A DNA stretch of 23,634 bases, from positions 1-23,634 of the IMG/VR virus record IMGVR_UViG_3300007722_000112. The stretch is one strand, 5' to 3'. The position numbers and the translations under genes were made by a program. Position 1 is the first letter of the stretch, and every line of letters starts with the position of its first letter. Shown one piece after another: positions 19,363 through 23,634 of this stretch. The notes below the pieces were generated by a model. The model did no database searches. It saw nothing but the letters and a program-made list of their open reading frames with translations, and had not been told where the DNA came from. Source of the DNA: a virus.

Positions 19363-20459
19363 CTTCTATACAATACTTTGTCAACTTTTCCGTTTGGATA
19401 ATATGCAGTTCCTGGAGTAGGATTTCCGGGCAATTGTGGACTGTAATGATTATAAGTTCCGTCAGTATCCGGAATCCATTTTATTCTAACATCGCTCCAA
19501 CTGCCAACAGCATTAGCATAATCGACTCCAGTAAATCCAGTATATGTTTTTGTTTCCAAAGTTACATAATTTCCAAACGAACCGGGACTATTATCTAGTG
19601 TTGCTTGAATTAGCACTGTGCCTGTAAAATTCTCAAGGTAAAGAGCGGCTGTTGTTGTTTGTGTTAGTTCTGGATATGCTCTTAAATTGCCTGTGTAAAA
19701 TTCGTATAAATTAGTCTGCTCATTTGCAAATCTTTGAAAACTTACGACAGAACCACTCTCTTTTAATGTAGGATATAAATCGTGTGTTAAGTTTACCGTA
19801 CCGTCTATTCCGTAGTAGGTATTCGAGTATGATGGTAATTTGCCGCCGTCGCTGTCTGTTAGAGTAATGCCGTATTTGTAATATCCGCTTGATAAAGATC
19901 GGGTGTCGTTTTCGTTTAAAGTTAATAAGGCTATGCCTCGAGTTGCTGTTGTGACACCGTCATCTAAAACTTCTAATTGTTTTTCTAAAACTAGTCGTTG
20001 TTCGTTAGCATTAAACATGCTGAATACAAAATTTTGATTGAATGCTATTGATGTACCCGAACTGATTGTAGTTAATATAGGTGATTGAAATTGCTCAGTA
20101 TCTAGGTTGTAAACAGGATTTAGGTTGGCAATAATAACGCTATCTGCATTTACAGAAGAAACATAAGTTCCCGGAAGCACATTATTACTGTTAACTGTCA
20201 TTCCTGCAACAATGCCAGTTGTGCTATCTAAAAATATTTCTGTGCTTGATGTTGAAATTTCCTGGGTAGTTGCGCCAGCGGCTTTGATTCTAACAGTTTT
20301 CTGGTCAGAATTTTTAACTTGAATTTGAACTTTATTTTTAAGTCCTTTTTGTATTTTTAGTTCACGCTGGTACATTGTTCTATCTATCCTTGTATTATTG
20401 TCCACATCTAATTGCACTTGCATTAAATTGGAGTATAAATAAACTGGTAATTTTTGCAT
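19359..20459 (-). CDS. Virion structural protein (baseplate/tail-associated, T4-like marine phage type)
   Basis: The 366-residue product begins with an extended beta segment (LPVYLYSNLMQVQLDVD) and MYQRELKIQKGLKNKVQIQVKNSDQK (about 29-54), which I recall from structural proteins of marine T4-like phages. The rest is beta-rich, Thr/Ser/Asn-rich and Cys-free, as in virion proteins, with GYYKYGITLTDSDGGKLPSY, NLYEFYTGNLRAYPELTQ and a final VDKVLYRS that recurs in these proteins. Residues about 60-125 (TTQEISTSSTEIFLDS onward) look like an inserted Ig-like or carbohydrate-binding module. I cannot say which virion part it belongs to. It sits among replication genes and has AATAAATA 5 nt before the ATG, fitting late expression. 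Confidence 0.7.
   Translation of the reverse strand: MQKLPVYLYSNLMQVQLDVDNNTRIDRTMYQRELKIQKGLKNKVQIQVKNSDQKTVRIKAAGATTQEISTSSTEIFLDSTTGIVAGMTVNSNNVLPGTYVSSVNADSVIIANLNPVYNLDTEQFQSPILTTISSGTSIAFNQNFVFSMFNANEQRLVLEKQLEVLDDGVTTATRGIALLTLNENDTRSLSSGYYKYGITLTDSDGGKLPSYSNTYYGIDGTVNLTHDLYPTLKESGSVVSFQRFANEQTNLYEFYTGNLRAYPELTQTTTAALYLENFTGTVLIQATLDNSPGSFGNYVTLETKTYTGFTGVDYANAVGSWSDVRIKWIPDTDGTYNHYSPQLPGNPTPGTAYYPNGKVDKVLYRS
20434..20441 (+). promoter_or_regulatory. Exact T4-type late promoter TATAAATA
   Basis: TATAAATA at 20434-20441 matches the T4 late consensus perfectly and points to the + strand gene at 20476. The expected leader is about 29 nt. It lies inside the start of the minus-strand virion gene. 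Confidence 0.6.
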
Positions 20460-20464
20460 ACATA

Positions 20465-20472
20465 TATTTATT
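20465..20472 (-). promoter_or_regulatory. Late-type promoter box before the virion-protein gene
   Basis: AATAAATA (20472 to 20465), TATGT, then ATG at 20459, in the 16-bp divergent gap. An out-of-frame ATG overlaps the spacer. Confidence 0.45.
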
Positions 20473-20475
20473 TTA

Positions 20476-20859
20476 ATGACCAGTAAGGACGACTTTCAGA
20501 AAAACTTTCCGTTTATAACCAGTGTAAAAACATCGGTTAACGAATATATCGGAATAGTAATCAACTACGACCTCAATGTTACCAGCATCTATAGTTATGC
20601 TGATATACGTTCTGAGGAAGAAAGAAAATTATTTCTAGAATTAGGAGAAACATGGTGGTGGGAATCCAATAGAAAAATTCCAATCAACATATTCTTAAAA
20701 CAGGATATGATAGACTTTAGACCATATGTTAAAACATTTAACAGTAAAGATGTTGAAATAATATTTGGACCAATTGTAAATTTAGGTGAAATTGCAGAAA
20801 AACGAGTTAAACGTAAAAGCATTCAACTGGTTAGAAACGTTAAGAAAAACCGTAACTAA
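20476..20859 (+). CDS. Conserved hypothetical phage protein (127 aa)
   Basis: The product has a beta-rich first half (SVNEYIGIVINYDLNVTSIY, likely a five-stranded small barrel), an acidic helix (RSEEERKLFLELGETWWWES), and a basic C-terminal third (NLGEIAEKRVKRKSIQLVRN). WWWESNRKIPINIFLKQDM is striking, and I believe it is conserved in T4-like marine phages, but I cannot attach a function. The basic tail suggests contact with nucleic acid or the capsid. It is the only + strand gene in the right-hand block and has an exact TATAAATA late promoter 35 nt upstream. Its last 20 nt overlap the 3' end of the DnaE-like gene on the other strand. Confidence 0.7.
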   Translation: MTSKDDFQKNFPFITSVKTSVNEYIGIVINYDLNVTSIYSYADIRSEEERKLFLELGETWWWESNRKIPINIFLKQDMIDFRPYVKTFNSKDVEIIFGPIVNLGEIAEKRVKRKSIQLVRNVKKNRN

Positions 20860-21427
20860 TATTTTCACATAGTAAATTTAGTTGTACCACAATTACATGA
20901 GCATACGCAACAGCATGAGCCTTTTTAAAGAAATAAGCATCTTCTGTTTTAACCCATATCTCATTTTCAATAGCATCGAAACCTTTTTCGTTGCATACTG
21001 GGATGAGATGTTTCTTACCAGGCCGGAGGAGAGCAAGAAACATGGCTAACTGCTCAATGCTACGAGGTTTAAGTTTAGCAATCATATTATGATATCCGTT
21101 AATGTGAAACATCTGATCGCATACCGCAGAATCTTCTAATAGATCCCATAGCGGTTCAATTTTTAACAACTGTTCAAGTTGTTCCTCGTTTTTTATTCCT
21201 TGATAAGCAGATACATTTAAAAAGTCTATTTTAAAATATCCTCTATCTTCTGCTTTCTTATACTCAATTGCAGATAGGCCAGTTAATGGATTATACGGAA
21301 TAACGTGACAATATACGCCAGTGTTGTGCTTTTTAAAATCTCCGTTCTCGGCACGAGATGCAGTAATGTGAGTTAATTTATCTAATGCTAGTTGTCTATT
21401 AGCAAAGTCTAAGTCAATATCAGGCAA
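20840..21427 (-). CDS. Miniature DnaE-like protein (Pol III alpha catalytic core relic)
   Basis: The 195-residue product strings together the signature blocks of bacterial DNA polymerase III alpha in the right order. MPDIDLDF (1-8) corresponds to the palm block with Asp401/Asp403 of E. coli DnaE. KHNTGVYCHVIP (33-44) matches KHAGGVVIAP. GYFKIDFLNV (63-72, Asp68) matches GLVKFDFLGL with Asp555. QMFHINGYHNMIAKLKP...LALLRPG (105-137) matches VFQLESRGMKDLIKRLQP...ALFRPG. KKAHAVAYAHVIVVQLNLL (168-186) matches NKSHSAAYALVSYQTLWL. All three catalytic carboxylates appear kept, but most of the palm and fingers and all PHP, clamp-binding and OB regions are gone; DnaE is about 1160 residues. It is probably not a full polymerase. 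A TTG start with GGAGA upstream overlaps the previous stop. Confidence 0.75.
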   Translation of the reverse strand: MPDIDLDFANRQLALDKLTHITASRAENGDFKKHNTGVYCHVIPYNPLTGLSAIEYKKAEDRGYFKIDFLNVSAYQGIKNEEQLEQLLKIEPLWDLLEDSAVCDQMFHINGYHNMIAKLKPRSIEQLAMFLALLRPGKKHLIPVCNEKGFDAIENEIWVKTEDAYFFKKAHAVAYAHVIVVQLNLLCENISYGFS

Positions 21428-22115
21428 TTCCTATCTCCCTACATACTTCTTTAACCAATGCAACATCAGCAGGAGTTTCTTTAAATTTCTTTGACCAAAA
21501 CCCAAAATCTAAAATTTTATCAACTATTTCCAATTGTTCGTCGCTAAACTTTCTCAATAACTCAACGCCTTCTGAACAGTTAAGAATTAACCACGGTGAA
21601 AGTTTTCCATCTCGAATATGATATACTGCACGATTAACACTTACATATCTAAAGTAATGTGTATACTCTGCATTTTGTTCTTCAGCCCATTCCATCATAT
21701 ATTGCAAACTACGTTGTACTGCACTTTCGGCAGGTTCTATTTTTACAAGATCCGCTAGATACTTGTCGTATAATTCATCTCGACACCAGTGATCTAATTT
21801 AACTCCGCTTTTAATCACCCAATCAATAAATCGTTCAGGGTATAACGGATTAACATTATTGATAAAACTGCCAAATTTTACAAATGCATTATAGTAACTG
21901 CTTTTACAAAAATCAGAATAAGACTTTTGTTTTTTGGCATTCTGTGTTAGTTGATAAAATCTGTTGTATGTAAAAAATCCTACCTGAACTCGCTTTTCTT
22001 CTTTCTGTAATACTCTACGTTTTTGCTCGCACATGTGAGCAATTAGCGTTTTTTCTTTCATAAACGCCTTACCGCAATGTACACAGTTAAAAGGTTGTTC
22101 TTCTAGTTTAATCAC
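21420..22115 (-). CDS. Conserved phage protein with N-terminal C2H2/C2HC zinc finger
   Basis: FNCVHCGKAFMKEKTLIAHMC (Cys11, Cys14, His27, Cys29) is a single zinc finger at the N-terminus, followed by a basic stretch. The remaining 190 residues are helical and carry RFYQL, SSYYNAFVKFGSF and a block near EPAESAVQRSLQYMMEWAE. I recall proteins of this layout in T4-like marine phages, without known role. The finger and basic linker suggest DNA or RNA binding, possibly an accessory factor of replication or recombination given its place between the DnaE-like gene and uvsW. The start is GTG, overlapping the previous TGA as GTGA. It could be a remote analogue of the helicase loader gp59, but I see no sequence match. 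Confidence 0.7.
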   Translation of the reverse strand: MIKLEEQPFNCVHCGKAFMKEKTLIAHMCEQKRRVLQKEEKRVQVGFFTYNRFYQLTQNAKKQKSYSDFCKSSYYNAFVKFGSFINNVNPLYPERFIDWVIKSGVKLDHWCRDELYDKYLADLVKIEPAESAVQRSLQYMMEWAEEQNAEYTHYFRYVSVNRAVYHIRDGKLSPWLILNCSEGVELLRKFSDEQLEIVDKILDFGFWSKKFKETPADVALVKEVCREIGIA

Positions 22116-22573
22116 TCGTAATCTTTCCGTTGCTTTTTGTCAAAACCCATTTTATCAAATAGTTCGTCTCGATCTTTTTTGTCCATCATAGATGCAAGTA
22201 ATTTAATATCACTCATCTTCATAGCAGGATACAGTTCTTCTAACAATTTTTCAATTTTGTTTGCTTTTTCTTTCGTACCTGATTTAAGATATGTATATCG
22301 CAAAGACGTGCCGGTACCGCAACTTGCAAACATTTTCCATAGCAACGGTTTATGACCTTTGCTTAGTTCCCAATGATTTTTGTTTACAAATTCGTTAACA
22401 CGATCAATTGTAAATTCATAAGTTTCAGAATCAGACTGAGGATTGCCCACGAACCTCATTAGGAGATACGGACTAAATGCTTTCTTTTCTTCGTCAGTAA
22501 GGTTATTATAGAAATCATAATTTCTAGAATTTACTGCTCTTAGTTCTTTGCCAATGTCTAATTTTGCTGCCAT
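22112..22573 (-). CDS. Possible clamp-loader small subunit (gp62-like), tentative
   Basis: With the ATG at 22573 (TAATG overlap with the previous stop) the protein has 153 residues and is helical and Lys-rich. FSPYLLMRFVGNP, IDRVNEFVNKNHWELSKGHKPLLWKM, RYTYLK and KIEKLLEELYPAMKMSDIKLLASMM follow the order seen in phage clamp loader A/gp62-like proteins (a P-x-x-x-x-R segment, an N-x-x-N helix, a short R-x-x-Y/W-x-K turn, a final helical bundle). The match is by pattern and not strong. If right, it would pair with a gp44 ATPase outside the window to load the sliding clamp. The alternative is a phage-specific protein of unknown function. Its stop overlaps the zinc-finger gene. Confidence 0.5.
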   Translation of the reverse strand: MAAKLDIGKELRAVNSRNYDFYNNLTDEEKKAFSPYLLMRFVGNPQSDSETYEFTIDRVNEFVNKNHWELSKGHKPLLWKMFASCGTGTSLRYTYLKSGTKEKANKIEKLLEELYPAMKMSDIKLLASMMDKKDRDELFDKMGFDKKQRKDYE

Positions 22574-22875
22574 TATACTGGATGCCAATCTAGTGGTTTA
22601 GGGTTGTCTTTACTGAGGTGATGTATAATTATACACTGGTCTAATGCTTTTTGCAAGGTAACATTAGTCCGGGCTACTCTTCGAATTTCATTCCATAAAT
22701 TCTTTTCTTTAATATCATCAAGTTTTGATCTAATATGTTCAGGCGCCAGTAATTGGTCATCTGAACTCCAATCCCACCCTATGATTATTTTTTCAGTTGA
22801 TGATAATTCCTGTGCGTATGTCACCCCATCAATTTTTTCATAAGAATATGATGCACCTGGTGTAAGCCTGCTCAT
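22573..22875 (-). CDS. Conserved hypothetical phage protein (100 aa)
   Basis: I placed the start at ATG 22875, 1 nt after the stop of the upstream gene; an ORF start 8 codons earlier would overlap it. The product begins MSRLTPGASYSYEKIDGVTY, has an acidic middle with IGWDWSSDDQLLAPEH, and ends with a helix (LWNEIRRVARTNVTLQKALD) and IIHHLSKDNPKPLDWHPV. This end, a helix plus LSK and a Trp-His-Pro close, is reminiscent of short hypothetical proteins of T4-like marine phages. No motif for catalysis or metal binding is seen. It belongs to the uvsW operon; its stop shares one base with the next ATG. Confidence 0.65.
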   Translation of the reverse strand: MSRLTPGASYSYEKIDGVTYAQELSSTEKIIIGWDWSSDDQLLAPEHIRSKLDDIKEKNLWNEIRRVARTNVTLQKALDQCIIIHHLSKDNPKPLDWHPV

Positions 22876-22876
22876 A

Positions 22877-23380
22877 TTACCAACACAGGCCGTAATCAAC
22901 TAATTCACTTTGCCTACTAACTTCTTTTACAAAATATGCACACACTGGTTTAGGATCATTGCTTAACGGAGTGCAAAGCAATTGACCTGGCTTCATTTTA
23001 GGAAAATACCATTTAACATCTTGATAGACATCAACGATATCAACATCAAAAAATTCTGGTCTAAAACTACTTAAAGGATTAAATGTAAAAGTTCTAAAAC
23101 CTCTATCATTTAAACTTGTCAGTGGAAGAATTTCCATTGAAGGGCCTTCAGGATCTCCTACAATAGTGCACCAATCAAGAGGCATATTAACTCTGTAGGG
23201 ACCTATTTGTAATACTGCTGCCGGAGCAGTAAAACTTTCTAAGAAAATTAACGGAATATAAAAATAATCAGGATTCGATGGATCACTATTGTCCATTACT
23301 GAAAATCTAAGGTCGTCTTCTATTTCATCTGGAAGGTCATTGAGGTGATAAATCTTATTATCAAGTGTTAATATTTGCAT
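22877..23380 (-). CDS. Conserved uvsW-neighbour protein (167 aa), unknown function
   Basis: The product starts MQILTLDNKIYHLNDLPDEIEDD-like and is beta-rich. ESFTAPAAVLQIGPYRVNMPLDW (about 48-70), LPLTSLNDRGF (about 84-94), FNPLSSF, VYQDVKWYFPKMKPGQLLC (about 118-136) and CAYFVKEVSRQSELVDY (about 148-164) look highly conserved, and I recall similar proteins next to uvsW in marine T4-like phages. The function is unknown. The ATG overlaps the uvsW stop as TAATG with AAAAGG upstream, so it is coupled to the helicase and may cooperate with it in recombination-dependent replication or the late switch. Confidence 0.75.
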   Translation of the reverse strand: MQILTLDNKIYHLNDLPDEIEDDLRFSVMDNSDPSNPDYFYIPLIFLESFTAPAAVLQIGPYRVNMPLDWCTIVGDPEGPSMEILPLTSLNDRGFRTFTFNPLSSFRPEFFDVDIVDVYQDVKWYFPKMKPGQLLCTPLSNDPKPVCAYFVKEVSRQSELVDYGLCW

Positions 23381-23634
23381 TAGTATTTTACCTTTTCTAC
23401 TGTGAATGGATAATGTGCTTCTTTGTAGAAACGTTTTCTCTCTGTTAAATGTTTTTTAGCGTATTTGCTACTGGCAGTTAAATCCCAAATTTGCACGAAG
23501 TCTTTGTCTTCTGCTTTTCTAATACCTCGCCCAATACTTTGTATAACTCGGACAAAGCTCTTTCCGGGCTCCAAAAGAACCAGATTAAAAATACGAGGGA
23601 TATTAATACCCACAGCGGCCACACCATAAGTCGC
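23380..23634 (-). CDS. uvsW: UvsW-type helicase, C-terminal part (cut by the window edge)
   Basis: Only the last 84 codons are present; the frame is open to the right edge (ATYGVAAVGINIPRIFNLVL at the edge). VAAVGINIPRIFNLVLLEP corresponds to superfamily 2 motif V, and RVIQSIGRGIRKAEDKDFVQ contains motif VI with its arginines. The tail WDLTASSKYAKKHLTERKRFYKEAHYPF fits the UvsW ending. T4 UvsW unwinds branched DNA and R-loops, shifting replication from origins to recombination. It heads the overlapping minus-strand operon. The assignment to UvsW over another SF2 helicase rests on the style of these motifs and on the T4-like neighbours. Confidence 0.85.
   Translation of the reverse strand, partial: ATYGVAAVGINIPRIFNLVLLEPGKSFVRVIQSIGRGIRKAEDKDFVQIWDLTASSKYAKKHLTERKRFYKEAHYPFTVEKVKY

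Overview
The window is a piece of a tailed bacteriophage genome from the T4-like (Tevenvirinae/Kyanoviridae-type) lineage. The evidence is the C-terminal end of a UvsW-type helicase at the right edge, a gp41-type replicative helicase overlapping a gp61-type primase, T4-style TATAAATA late promoter candidates, and a very long collagen-repeat tail fibre ending in an S74 chaperone domain. The host is not identifiable. It must recognise textbook sigma-70 promoters, and the phage-borne lipoprotein and YqgE-family gene fit a Gram-negative (proteobacterial) host.

Left arm (1-6379, all + strand): about 19 small genes, mostly of unknown function, arranged in short units. At least eleven units start from near-perfect promoters (TTGACA-17-TATAAT). 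Most share a conserved CA-rich leader and a strong Shine-Dalgarno. Several carry inverted repeats inside the promoter that differ in sequence but stay self-complementary. Recognisable products are an Api92/DUF1281-like protein, an HTH_39-like regulator, an AAA+ ATPase, a small zinc-ribbon protein and a protein with an SSB-like C-terminal tip. Several genes are very short (23-59 aa) and were found by reading the sequence directly. This looks like the early host-takeover region.

Middle (6380-8333): a roughly 340-bp non-coding island with a G-tract, inverted repeats, T-tracts and an iterated CTATATA motif. A putative small membrane protein and a 2OG-Fe(II) oxygenase-like protein follow (+), convergent with a radical SAM enzyme (-).

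Fibre block (8400-14312, +): a 1436-aa collagen-like tail fibre, then two tandem glycosyltransferase-9-like genes. The first is interrupted by one in-frame TGA and is preceded by a 15-bp perfect palindrome that contains both its promoter and its start codon.

Right arm (14309-23634, mainly -): an operon of nucleotidyltransferase, HAD 5'(3')-nucleotidase and lipoprotein alpha/beta hydrolase; a divergent YqgE/AlgH gene; the gp41 helicase and gp61 primase; a virion protein; a small + strand gene; then a tightly overlapping cluster running from uvsW through four uncharacterised genes (one possibly gp62-like) to a 195-aa miniature of the DnaE (Pol III alpha) catalytic core. Five unit-leading genes in the middle and right of the window (starts at 8333-, 16329-, 16359+, 19349-, 20459-) lack a Shine-Dalgarno and instead have (T)AAATA exactly 5 nt before the ATG. 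This suggests leaderless mRNAs made from T4-type late promoters, and it is the most system-like observation here besides the promoter-hairpin family and the mini-DnaE.
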